Source: Plecoglossus altivelis (lineage: Eukaryota > Chordata > Actinopteri > Osmeriformes > Plecoglossidae). From it: a stretch of 64,000 nt of DNA. This document shows, in pieces, positions 10,946 through 22,572 of this stretch. The stretch lies in the NCBI GenBank assembly GCA_036571765.1, contig BROE01000009.1, forward strand, positions 7,224,426 through 7,288,425. Reading direction: 5' to 3'. The first letter of the stretch is position 1. Every line of letters begins with the position of its first letter. Position numbers and translations under genes: made by a program. The notes under the pieces were generated by a model. It saw only the letters and a program-made list of their open reading frames with translations. It was not told where the DNA came from and did not search any database.

Positions 10946-12190
10946 TGATTTGGTAAAATGCGCGTCAGTTTCTCAGGAATTTCAATAGAAAGCGACTAAA
11001 AAGGGGGTGAGACAAAAATACTCCCGAGCGAAACTTGGAACAGTTTGTCCACTAGAAAATGCCTCTTTATTTTCGAACACTTGTTTAATCTGTTTTAAGA
11101 CGTTTAATTGAGAGTGTATTTTTAGTTTGGGATTCGCATTGCATTAATTGATTCAAGTACAGTGTTACTACAGCAGTTACATGCTTTTGATTATTTTGCT
11201 CAGATCGTACCGCATATTCAGGATAAAGTACACGTTATTTGCCAGCAGGTGGCACTATTTTACTGTAAAGCAATCACCTAGCCTGCTTAAATATTTTCCC
11301 CTCCACATGCATTTGATTTGAGTAAGCATCGTCAGTGGACACATAAATAGTTAAACAAGTTTTAATGCCCAACGGACACTTGCGCTTCTGAGGGGCGTAG
11401 GTTTGTTTTCGAATGTAAGTAGGAAGATAATAGAGGCGCATATCTTTTTCTCTAAAATGTGGATGAAGGAAAGCATCTTCCCACGTAAATGAAACCAATG
11501 CCTGTGGCGCAATTTTTGTGTGAAAGTCATTTGATGGGCATGTTCGAAGCACATGTTGTGCGTGGCCCGTGATCAACCTCAACTCCAAGACGTCGAGCCT
11601 CCACTGGCAGACCGACGTGAGTCAACTCACACAACTCGGCTTGATTAGGCATTTTGCGTCATTTGCGCTACTGGGTTAACCCTCTGGTCGAAGGGATAGC
11701 CTTCTGATTAAAAAAAAAAAAAAAAAATCGTGGACAAACAGGATTAAACACTGGTCAACATACATAATCAAATTGTTGCCTGACATGGAATTTCCAATCA
11801 TACATATAAACACCAGCATGCCTTAAACATGGACTGGATAAGCTACAAATATTGAAGTCTATATACGTCTACATTGTTTGCATTGTGAAAAAAGCAGATT
11901 GTGGTTGTTTTGTGGAGTTGTCTAGGTAACCTGGCTGTGTGTTACTCTACATACTGTCACTCATGCTGTCCTTCTACTATAGCAGGGTGTGTGCTCCCCT
12001 GCAGCCCTCCCAAGGAGACCCCAGACACAGAGGAGAGGCTCCATTAGCCCCACAGTAATGCTTTTAACCCATTAGGAGGCACAGGACGTTAAACCACTCT
12101 CACCATTAGCACTGCCTAGGATGGCTGCTGTGTGTCTGCTTGTTTGTCTGTCTTCTCAGCATTATTTCATCAAATAAGACAGCTTAAGCA
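10946..12190. other. Intergenic stretch between ptbp1 and palm1
   Basis: AT-rich sequence with a poly(A) run near 11710. No exon, repeat family or RNA gene was recognised. Confidence 0.4.
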
Positions 12191-12211
12191 GATCTGAAAA
12201 CAAACTGTACT

Positions 12212-14430
12212 TTTATTAGAGATTAAACATTTGGACGACCACAGAATAGATGAACAGGCGTTGGTCTGACACAGGGCTTCTCAGCTCCGGGACCGGTTTC
12301 ACCATCAACTGCTTTGCCAGCTAACTAGTGTGAGAGACACAAGACCCTGGGATGAATGTGGATGAAACTAACAACTGGAGGTGAAGAAGTGGCGTCGTCG
12401 GTATGAAGTCGCGGTCACCTTTCCAAGCCTCCCCTCCTTCCAAGGCTGTCCCCCCACTCCATTCACTGCTCACTCTACAGGGCATACAGGAAATCCTCGT
12501 GGGCAGTAGGGCGTCTGCCCGAGTTTCACGTAGGCCACCATCTGGTGCGGGTCCTAGTGTTTGGGTTTGAGGAGGGGCGATGATGGGGAGGGCCCAGAGC
12601 TGGGAAACCCAGGGCTCACTAGCCCAACCAAGTGAACCTGACAAAAGGCACCGACAATACACAGATGTAGTCATCACATCAAATACAATGCTGCCCTTTA
12701 CAACACAGGGGCCCAAATAGAAATCATGACAGTGAACGAGTCAGTTGCACAAAGGTTGGAACTGTACACTGGAAACACACGGCTGTCTGCGGAGGTCTCC
12801 TGGTCTTTTACCCTCGGGAGGCTAGACAGAAGGCCATTTTTTCTCTGGTTTTAACCACAGGGCAGTAGAGCGACAGTAGAGTCCGTTAGAAGAGCGAGAA
12901 CAACTCGTTTGTAGAAAGTCCCTCCGTCCCTCGCACTGGAGGAAGGAGACAGCAAGCGGACAGGGAGAATTAGCACCAACCTCGGGGGGGGTTCTGTTTG
13001 CTCTGGGGTCCACACCTGCCACCGTGGGACTGTGAAGGGACAGTCAGCCTGGCTTACTTGACTGACTGTTTTACAGACTGACTGACTGGCTGGCTGGCGC
13101 GGTCTGCAGCCACACCCTCCAGATGTAGAACTCCAGAGGGACACACAGGGGGTTCAAGCTAGATCACCTCCCTGGTTGGTCAGCAGAAACCAGCAGTGAG
13201 TCATGAGGACACTGTCTGGGACTGAGTGTGTTTAATACATACGGAAATAAAAGATGCAAAGGTGGGGGGGGGGGGGGGGGGAGGCGCCACCCTCCACAGC
13301 GTCCCAGTTAAACCCGAGATTACATTCATGAGTAAACAAGGGACACATGATGGTGAATAGACCTGTCCGATCTGTTCATGCAGTGGTGCCTCTTCTTTAG
13401 ATGCAACATTGACATTATTGCTGACATAACCAAATTGCTAAGCATTAAGAGGCGCTGCAGGGGATGACTTGACTTGCAGTGACCTTTGAGGCAGCGTGGT
13501 TCTGTCTTATAAACATGACCCCAGCACAGGTTCATGTTACGTTTCGACGACGTGCCATTGTGATGAGCCACTGTGTCAGCTTTGTATTTGTGACAATCAT
13601 CAACAGTTAATCATATCACTGTGTAAAGACTAAAGACAACTATAGGTGAGGACAGGAGTTTAGACAGCAATTCTTTTTTCTTTTTTTAATCCTCGTGATT
13701 TTAACTGAATATGGTAGCGCTTACAAGCTTTCATGCAGATAGTGGTTGGAGATGATTCAAAATAAAACCCAAAACAAATAAATACACACTGTAAAAAACA
13801 TAATTTGATATCAATATATTAAAATACTATTCAAAATTATATCTTGGAGACATTATCGTATTATGAAATAGATTGATAAATAGTTAGATACACAGAGGAA
13901 TATACATATGCACCTGTGTCCTTCAAATTTCTTTGCAGTGACTAAATGACATAGATTAGAAGTTTCCAGACCTCCCCAGATGTAACACTACAACTTAGAG
14001 AGCTGTCACATGTTCTATTCAACAATAACAACAAAATTACATACAGTTCAATAATAAAGATATACATACTGAATACATTATAAATGTCAAGACAGAAAAA
14101 TAGAAAAATATCAATAGAAATAAAAAGTAAATTACATATCGGAGAAAGGGGAATACTAGAGAGTGTTGTGTCTCCATGTTTGTTGGGGCGGCTGCAGATG
14201 TCCAGTTGGCTTCAGCGGTTGCCATTTTGGCTGTAGTTTTCTCTGGTGCTGAACTGTAGTTTTTTTCCCAGTCCTATTAGAACACACTCTCTTCCACACA
14301 CATGCATATATGCACACAAGCACACACACCCTTCAAACCCACCCACACAGGAACACTCATACCCAAGCACACACGTATACACACATGCGTGCAATTGCAC
14401 GCACAAACACTCCACTCCACACACACACTC
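12212..14430 (-). other. palm1: Candidate palm1 3' UTR
   Basis: This is downstream of the palm1 stop on the minus strand. An AATAAA signal (TTTATT at 12212-12217 on the plus strand) gives a possible end. It contains a G-run at about 13263-13281 and CA-rich repeats at 14290-14430. The extent is an inference. Confidence 0.35.
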
Positions 14431-14816
14431 TCACATAACCGTGCAACACTTGCAGGTCTGTTTCTTCTCATCCTCCTTCTTCTCTCCTTCCTCCCCACCT
14501 CCATTGGCCTCCCCTTTCTCTGCCATGCTTCCATTGGGGGGCCCTGCCTCTCCCGTGGCCCCGGCCTCCCCCCCTGTCTTCCCCTCCCCGTCTTCAATGA
14601 CTACAAACTCAGCCTTGACGTTTCCATCCATGCCCTGAGCGGTACGGCTCTCCTGCTCCTCCTCCACTGTCTTGTAGCCCATAAAGACCAGGGTGACGGG
14701 GTTCTCAGCGCTGGCCTGGTCCGGGCTGGGCCCTAGGAGCTTGGCCTCCATGCCAGTCACCTCCCTCCTTGGGGTCTGGCCCGCTGCCTTGCCGCCCTGC
14801 ACCACACCATTCTCAC
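14431..14816 (-). CDS. palm1: palm1 last coding exon
   Basis: CTCTGCAG acceptor. It encodes the C-terminal third ending in the CaaX box, with TGA at 14431-14433. It is rich in Gly/Glu (TGGEAGATGEAG), as in other paralemmin tails. Confidence 0.9.
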
Positions 14817-15436
14817 CTGCAGAGGGGCGCAGTGGCACAGCACAGGGAATAAGGTGGGGAGGAGGGTGAGAGAGATAGAAAGGGAGTAAGTTTGAGAGAG
14901 ATAGAGACATAGATATTGAAAAAGAGACAGAAAGAGGGGGGGAATGTTGCGAAACAGAAAGCAGAAATGGAGGGACTGAAGGAGAAAGGCAATGAGAAAG
15001 AGAAAAAGAGGTGTAGGAGGATGAGGGATACGAGACCATGTGATCCATGTGGATGCTTTTAGAGTCACCTCCATTCTCTTTGGCGACGCCCCCATCAGCT
15101 GCCACGCCTGTCTCCAGGTCCTCAATTTCCTGCTCCAGCCTGACAGATACACAGGGGTAAGGTGAAATGAGGGGTCCATGGAGAACGCCGTACATTCAGG
15201 GCGGGCTACGGTGATGACCCAGGTTCAGTTCCCTAGCTGCATCCTGACCTGGTGATGTTCTGCTCCAGCAGTTTGGTCTTCACCTCGTCGTCATGGAGAC
15301 GCCTCTGTGTCTCCTCCTCCTCTGGTGCGCCGTCCAGCAACCAGCGCTCCCGCAAGGCCTTAGACTGAACACACACAGCAAGGACTGAGGAGGTGTGTGT
15401 GTATGTGTACCTGGGTGTATTTATGTGCATATAAAT

Positions 15437-15495
<59 letters not shown>

Positions 15496-18141
15496 CATGT
15501 GAGTATGAGTCCCTTCCTGAAATAATTTATATGTGCATACCTGTGAGTGTGTACCTGCATGTGTGTGTATCATAGCAGGAACACCAAAAGGACAGTTAAG
15601 AGTATTTGTCACGCACACCGCCCCTTGTGGTCACTACAGGTCACAGTCAACGTCTGTCCACCACCCATCTGTCCTCTCTCTGAAAGACCAGCCCCAAGTT
15701 CTGCTGCCAACTGGAGGTGGGAGAGAGCCAGGGACCTGACCCTTCTCAAAGATCCACCACCAGAGACCTCTCCTCTCTTCTACCTTGTCTAGACCTCCTC
15801 TCTTCTACCTTGTCTAGACCTCTCCTCTCTTCTACCTCGTCTACACCTCTCTTCTCTCTTCTCCTTCCTTTCTCCCTCACTTCCACCCATCCTGACTTTT
15901 CTTCCTCTCTCCCCCGTCCATGTCTCCCTCTTTCTACTGCCCTGTCTGAATATTTCTCCCCCCCTGTTTCTCCCTGCGGCCCTGACTAAACTGGTCCTTC
16001 CATCTTTCCCCTCAACGTCTCCGTCTCCTTCCTGCCTTAATCTCTCCTTCTTTCTTCCCCAGGACTGCTCCCATCTTCTCCGTCTCTCTCTCCCGCTCTC
16101 TATTTCTTGCCATCTCTCTTCCATGCCGTTGATCTGTCTACATCTTTCTTTTCCTCTAGTGCTCAGGTTTCCTCTGTCTTGTCTGCTGAATTGTGACGGT
16201 GGTTAAATGAAACGGTTCAGAGTGAAAAGACCGTTGTTGTCCTTCTCCCTGGGTGTATCTATGGTTGAGCCAGACTCTCTGGATGAGGACCCACAGACTG
16301 ACTGTAGCTCTGGGAGCCAGCTTTATGTGGATTCCTCTCCAGTGATGCAACAAGAATTTCCAAAGCAAAACTCCCTGTTTCTCCCCCCTTAGCCCACCCC
16401 ACCCTTCCCTCCCCTTCCTCTCTCCCCACCTCCCCTCCATCCCTTCATGTGATCATTCCTTCTTTTGTCTTTCCATCTGTGTATATTTTTCTTTTTCTCC
16501 TGTCTACTCTGCCGCTCCCCTGCCCGCCTTGATGGACTATGTTGGTCTTTACACTGCACACTCACCAACATTGATTTCTCTCTGCACTATGACTGTAATC
16601 CAACACTCCAGCTACATACTCCAGCTCTTTATCTGTCTCTGGAGTATCAGACCCAACCCTAGCCCTCCCCCTTTCTCTCTCTCTCTCTCTCTCTCTTTCC
16701 CCCTCTCTCTCCCCTGCTCTCACTATGCCTCTTCTGCTTTCTCTCCTTCTCCCTCTCTTTCTTTCACTCCATCTCTCCCTCCTGCCCTCTCTCTCTCCCC
16801 CACCTCCCACATGCAGGCTGGCTGCCTGACGTCACTGGATATCCTCATCCATAGACACACCCATACCATACCATACTCACACACGCGTGCACACACACAC
16901 ACACGCACACACACACACAGAGCACACATACAGCAGAAAACATCAGCCAAAGCGGCAGAGCTCCATGGCTCAGGTCTGCCACATTGTTCTCTGGAGTGAA
17001 ACCTGCTAACTCTGCACACAATGGCCCTTGCCATAATCTCTCTCTCTCTCTCGCTGCTCTTTGTCGCTCTTGCTATCTCTCTTTCTTTCTGTTCCACTCT
17101 CTCAAACACACACACAGATGCAAACTGCTTGTTATGCTTTGACATAAAGCATTACAAATCTGACTGTAATAGGGATTCTTTTCTTCTCAGTGATAGGGGT
17201 AGGTGTGTGTTCCACATGTAGTGTTAGGGTTTGTCCAAGTGTTGGGGTGAAGTGTGTTGGGGTTAGTCATGGTGTTAGGGTTGAGGGATTATGGTTCATC
17301 AAGGTGCTAGAATTAGTCATGGTGTTAAGGTTAAGGTTAGTCAGGGTGTTAAGCATTAGACATGGTGTTATGGTTTATGGTTAGTCAAGGTGTTAGAGCT
17401 AGTCATGGTGTTAAAGTTAGATATGGTGTTCTAGTTAGTCATGGTGTTAGAGTTAGTCATGGTGTTCTAGTTAGTCGTGGTGTTAGAGTTAGTCATGGTA
17501 ATAGAGTTATGGTGTTAGAGTTAGTCATAGTGTACTAGTTATGGTTTTAGAGTGATGGTGCTAGAGTTAGATATGGTGTTAGAGTTATGATGTTAGAGTT
17601 AGACATGGTGTTGGAGTTAGTCATGGTGTTAGAGTAGTCTAGAGTAGGCTAGGCTCCTTCTGTAAGCATCACACTGGTTTGTAGCTTAAGGCCAGTGCTT
17701 GTATCTCACATATGCCAATTTACTAATTAACAGCAGACCTAGTATTTCAGTGTTTACAGCCTTACCTTCACACGTGTGTGTAGGTGTGTGTGTGGGGGGG
17801 TTTGTATAGTTGTTAACTGTTGGGTGTGCATAGTTATATAAACCTACACACTTATATAAACCTTTATACTTACATAAACATACAAAAGGTTTTGCCGAAA
17901 TCCTTAAACACAGACACCAGGATTCAGCATTTCACACGAGTTTGCATGAGAGTGTGCGTATGCATGTGTTCATGTTCACGCATGTGTGTGTTACTCTGGT
18001 GAGAAGAATACAGGGGCCTGTGACAATCCAGAGAAGGCTTAGCAAAAGGAAACACATTTCTGACCCACTCCCACTAAACAGGAAACAGCTCCCACACACA
18101 CCGCACCCCACTCTGACTGGCTTACAGTGTACAATCAAACA

Positions 18142-18191
<50 letters not shown>

Positions 18192-19302
18192 GCACATGCA
18201 CACTAGCACCAAAATAGAGATTTGGGAGCACACAAGGTCGTAAGTGCACTTCACTGGCTCTCATTGAAGCCCCTCACCTACGCCAGCTCGACTGACAGAG
18301 GCTGAAATAGCCTTCAGATAGCCCTGTACTGTTCTGCCATACACACCCAGCAGCCAACTCTGATACAAGGTGTGTGTATTATACTGTAAGTGTGTACTGA
18401 ATGTATGTGTTTATATGTGTCTACAATATGTTTAGCATGTGTGTGTAGTGTGTTTTGCATAGCTCTAGGTCCAAGCATTATCTGCTGACCATACAGAACA
18501 TTCCATTGCTGTGTATGTGTTTCCATCTCTGTCGTTGTATCAGAGCAGAAGTTAGAGAGGTGATGGCAAACTCAGACATCCCACAGTTAACTTGCGCGAG
18601 TGAATGTGTGAGTGTGTGTGTGTGTGTGTGTGTGTATATGTATGGCTGCGCTTATACCCACATATGAGTGTACTTGTTTGTAAACTGTATTTTAATGTGT
18701 GTGTGTGTGTGTGTGTGCATGTTTATGTGTGTGTATATTGTATAGTAGTCAGTATGTATACTGTATGTGTGTATACTGTAGAGCATATACTGAATGTGTG
18801 TGCTTGCGTGTATACTGAACAGTATGTACTATATAAGTCTGTGTATTTTGTGTATAATGTACAGTATCTACTGTGTGTGTGCACTGTACAGTACGTACAG
18901 TTTGTGTGTTTACCTTGAGATGCTGAAGCTGTCTTCGGTCATCATCCAGCTGCCTCCTCTTGTTCTCAATCTCTGTCTGCTTCTTCCTCTTCTCCTGCAC
19001 ACACACGCACACGCACACACACACACACACACACGCGCACACACACACGCGGCTCTAATTATAAAGTTATTAAGGAGTATGTTGCTTGTGTGTGTCCTTG
19101 TGTGGGAACTAATACTTTAGGATATGGGGTCTAAAAGGTCTAACAGGCCTGAGAGCCATTTTAGCAGAGGGCTGACCGGTGGACAGGATGGAATGATGAT
19201 GTTTCTAAAAACCTGCTTGCATTATATTGATTATGTGCGTGAGAGATGTATTAGACTTACAGCGATTGCCTGGAGTCTCTCCTCCTGTGACACCTCAGCC
19301 AT
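14431..19302 (-). CDS. palm1: Paralemmin-1, compact form (231 aa)
   Basis: Paralemmin is a lipid-anchored coiled-coil protein of the inner plasma membrane, linked to cell-shape and filopodia control in neurons and other cells. Five coding exons join in phase: 19261-19302, 18914-18994, 15249-15364, 15069-15139 and 14431-14816. Residues 1-80 carry the paralemmin N-terminal coiled coil (SQEERLQAIA, then EKRKKQTEIENKRRQLDDD and SKALRERWLLDG). Residues 81-104 contain RLEQEIEDLETG. The last exon has REVTGMEAK, PVTLVFMGYKTVEEE and AEFVVIEDGEG, and ends in CKCCTVM, a CaaX box (CTVM) with adjacent Cys for palmitoylation. Human PALM has about 387 residues. The central block between the coiled coil and the REVTG region is absent here. 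PALM2/PALM3 are less likely given the sequence match and synteny. Confidence 0.9.
15069..15139 (-). CDS. palm1: palm1 coding exon 4
   Basis: 71 nt, TGTCAG acceptor and GTGACT donor. It encodes LEQEIEDLETG and an AKENG end. It joins the last exon through a split Gly codon. Confidence 0.85.
15140..15248. other. palm1 intron 3-4
   Basis: A 109-bp intron with normal ends. No other content. Confidence 0.6.
15249..15364 (-). CDS. palm1: palm1 coding exon 3
   Basis: 116 nt, TTCAG acceptor and GTCAGG donor. It encodes SKALRERWLLDGAPEEEE through KTKLLEQNIT and the first two bases of the next Arg. Confidence 0.9.
15438..15495. repeat. (AC)n(AT)n microsatellite
   Basis: Pure AC dinucleotides followed by AT dinucleotides. 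Confidence 0.95.
17223..17640. repeat. 18-bp minisatellite
   Basis: More than twenty imperfect copies of a unit close to GTTAGTCATGGTGTTAGA, with variants TCTAG, AGATATGG and AGACATGG. It lies in a palm1 intron and codes for nothing recognisable. Confidence 0.85.
18145..18188. repeat. (CA)n microsatellite
   Basis: An uninterrupted CA run of more than 20 units. Confidence 0.95.
18914..18994 (-). CDS. palm1: palm1 coding exon 2
   Basis: 81 nt, both ends in phase 0, GTGCAG acceptor and GTAAAC donor. It encodes the strongly conserved EKRKKQTEIENKRRQLDDDR segment of the coiled coil. Confidence 0.9.
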
Positions 19303-19303
19303 T
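19261..19303 (-). CDS. palm1: palm1 first coding exon
   Basis: It is preceded by a pyrimidine tract and TTAG, starts with A then ATGGCTGAGG (good initiation context), encodes MAEVSQEERLQAIA and ends in phase 0 before GTAAGTCT. The exon has one untranslated base, so an upstream 5' UTR exon is needed. Confidence 0.85.
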
Positions 19304-21357
19304 CTAAGAGAAAGAGAGAGACAGGAATATAGAGAGAAATACAGAGGGAAAGAGAGACACAGAAAGAGACAGAGGAAAAGACACAAAGAGAGAAAGAGAG
19401 GGACAGAGATAGAGACACAAAGAGGGAGAGAAAGAGCCAGAGACAGAATATGCCTCAGTTTATTTTCAACAGATTCCCAGTAGCCACGCCCCTTTCCCTC
19501 AACCTGTCAGGGCGTGAATCATAGAGAGAGCCTAGAATCATCGGCTGCTATGGCAACGTGCTGGGTGCATGGCAACAACGCCTTGTGTTACAAAGCTTGA
19601 TAAAATGTGACATTCTTTTGTTGTTGTTGGTGTCTTCTGCCTGTTTGTTTATTGGTCCAGGGTCTTCGAGCATGTTGCCCTGGCAATAACATGTGGAGTA
19701 TTACAGTAAAACTATTTTACACTCACATTGGCACACACACCCAAAACACCCAACCACATTAGCGTCACATGAATAGAGAGCCCTAGCAGAACATCATCTG
19801 ATCTCCCTCTCCTCTCTCTCCCGTTCTTGCTCTTCTTATCTACCTCTATTTCCATCCCTCTCTCTTCCCTTCTCACTCCCTTTCCTCCTCTCATTGCACT
19901 GCCAGCTCTATATACTAACCCGAACCTCACCAGACCTCCTGCTATCACTAACCATAACCACACCAGACCTCTTAGACACTGGACAGCAGAACTCAGACCA
20001 GAGCAGACCTTGGTTTGGATTGCATGTCTGGGCTGAACAGGTCATTGGAGGACAGACATTCAGAGCACACAGACAGGCAAGTTCAAGAAGGCAGGCAGCC
20101 AGGCGGTCAGACGGACGGACAGACAAGAAAACAGGCCGACGGATTGCAAGAGCCAGCATATTGCTGGAGCAGCATTTCCAGTAAGACATTAGCCACTTGT
20201 GTTGAGTACTTCGTCTTAAACGTGCTTCCTGTCTCCCTAATGGCTACCACTCTCAGCCAGTGCCGTCAGCGCCCTGGGATGGTATACACCCCCCACCTGC
20301 CTATCTCTCCAGAGCCCCTCAACACTCCTCGCGTCTACCTAACATGTCACACATTTATCAAACCCCACCTGCTTGAACCAGGACATGGATGTGGGGGTCA
20401 CATCTGGGATTGTAGAATGCATATCTACAACAATGATGGTTGTTATGGGATTCTAGAATGGTGATTTTTGATCTGTGAACACCAGGTTTTGAACCAGGTT
20501 TATTAATCTGTGCTTCTAGATGTGTTCTCAGTAAGGCATGTGCAGGCTAGAGACTTGGGGCTAGGAGTGACACATTGTCAGATTAGACTAGGCCTGAGAA
20601 CTGCTAATCTGGGATTACGTTAAACAGACACCAATACCCTGGATTAGGACATAACAGCATACGGACATCAGATACCAGCGCGCACACTCCTACTCGCCTG
20701 TTAACGCACAAATCTGACCAAGGACAGACCATCTATCATGAACCTAATGACCAGCCTGTGCACTTGAACACAAGGGAAGGGGAAGCTAGTGCCATATCCT
20801 TCTACTACTCACATCTGGAGAGTCTCTGCCTTCCTCTGCCATGCTCTCTCCTCCTTCCTTCTCTCCTCGTCTCCCTTCCGTCTATTTCCTTCTCTCCCTA
20901 CTTCCCTCTTGTCCCATCCTCTCTCCTTCGCTCCCCTCCTCCTTCTCTCAACTTCCTCCTCTTCCTTCCTTGAGGCCAAGAGGTCAAAGGGACAATAATA
21001 CCCTCCTGTGACCATGCACTCATGGTCTCTATCTCTATATAGCTCTCACACACATCTTCTCTGTCACTTGTTCCCACACACACACACATTCTCTTTCACT
21101 CCAAAATGCCCACTCTCATCTACACACACAACCACATTCTCTCTCTCGTTCTCAAAAACACACACACACACTCTGTCTGTTGCTCTCACAATCAGATTCT
21201 CGCTCACTAGCAAACCACCACACTACCTTGCTCCTTTTGCTAAAAAACTCCTAAACAAAACAATCTTGGGCCAATACAAACCCAGAGAGGTTGTGAAGTT
21301 GAAGCTTGAAACTCCTGGAGAGGAAACCCAGATATAAGAGCAACCAGAGTAGAGAGG

Positions 21358-21640
21358 GATGTGAAACACTCTTTAACACCCCCTTCCAGTGGAGAAAAAG
21401 AAAAGCGAAACACTCCATAACACCTCCTTACACCGGAGATAAAGGGGCATGAAACATTCCGAAACACCTCCTTACGCTGGAAAGAAAGGGATGCGAAACA
21501 CACTAAACACGCCCTTATACTGGAAAGGGAAAAACACTCCGACCCCCCCCCCCAACACACACACACTGGTGAGAAAGGGAAGTGAAACACTTCGAAACAC
21601 CCCAACACTGGTGAAAAAGGTAAGAGAAACACTCTAAAAC
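21358..21640. repeat. About 45-bp minisatellite
   Basis: About seven imperfect copies of a unit with GAAACACTCC, ACACCTCCTTACACTGG and a GAAAAAGGG end. The period is near a multiple of three, which keeps a 213-codon frame open on the minus strand (21240-21881). That frame shows no protein signature. Confidence 0.75.
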
Positions 21641-22054
21641 GCATTGCATTGAGAGAGACACAAATCCAGGGAAACTGAAGAGGAATCCCATTGAGAGACA
21701 TGAGGAGGACACTGGGAGGGGCCTGGAAATGGTGTGTGCGTGTGACATCACACACACGCCCATCAATTATGTCACATGTTTCAGTAAGATTACCATCATG
21801 ATTTGTGTCTCGTGTGTGTGTGCATGTGTGACTTTCCTGACAGGACTGGAAAGAGTCTGTAGGACCATCACGGAATAGCATTCATTTTTGACAAAGAAAA
21901 AACTCAAACAGGTGTGTGCGTGCGTGTTTTGTTCAATCAATGAAGGACGTCAGCTTGAACAAGAAGCGCAGTGATGTGTCAGCAGAGAGGAAACAGTCCT
22001 TTGAACAAAACCTTCTGTCTCCAGGCTTTCCACTCTGCCCACATGCTAAAAGCT

Positions 22055-22177
22055 TTAGCATGCTAAGAGCATTAGCATGGGTAGGGTTAATGGCATTAGG
22101 ATGCTAATAGCATTAGATTGGGCAGGGTTAATAGATTTAGCATGCTAACAGCATTAGCATGGGCAGTGTTAATAACC
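22055..22177. repeat. 41-bp tandem triplicate with a palindromic core
   Basis: Three copies of a 41-bp unit beginning TTAGCATGCTAA and containing GGGTTAAT. The TTAGCATGCTAA core is a perfect palindrome. Confidence 0.8.
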
Positions 22178-22510
22178 TGATAGCCGTGTATACATTACCA
22201 GAGCTGTTTCTCAGAAAACAGACTCTCTTTCCCTTTCTGGTCAGGGGAAACAGGAAATGTAGATCAGCATTTTAGCCTGGTTTATAGTCTATTTTACATT
22301 ACTACTAGAGAGTTTAATAAGGCATAGTTGGTGTCTCCCCTCCTGGTAGTCCCTCATAATATCATTTGCATAATCAGATGTTGATGTTATGACAACGGTC
22401 TTAATCCTTGGGAACGGTAACTCTCCTTTGATACAGTATGTGTGTATGTGTGTAGAAGATAACAAAAATATGTGTGTGAGAGGGATGGATAGAAAGATGG
22501 TGTGTGTGTC

Positions 22511-22572
22511 TGAGAGAGAGAGAGAGAGCAAGAGAGAGAGAGCGAGAGCGAGAGAGAGAGAGAGAGAGAGAG
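22511..22572. repeat. (GA)n microsatellite
   Basis: GA run with a few CGAG interruptions. Confidence 0.95.

Larger units (their letters stand above)
15365..18913. other. palm1 intron with microsatellites and a minisatellite
   Basis: The 3.5-kb intron has (AC)n(AT)n at 15438-15495, CT-rich runs at 15780-16120 and 16660-16800, an 18-bp minisatellite at 17223-17640, (CA)n at 18145-18188 and TG-rich stretches at 18360-18910. No exon for the missing central paralemmin region was found in it. Confidence 0.5.

Noticed and set aside
11274..11588. 104-codon minus frame between ptbp1 and palm1
   Set aside because: No similarity recognised, no splice-site context, and it is upstream of ptbp1 on the same strand without a promoter sign.
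21240..21881. 213-codon minus frame with Phe/Ser-rich repeats
   Set aside because: It covers a 45-bp minisatellite. No domain, and the open frame follows from the repeat period.
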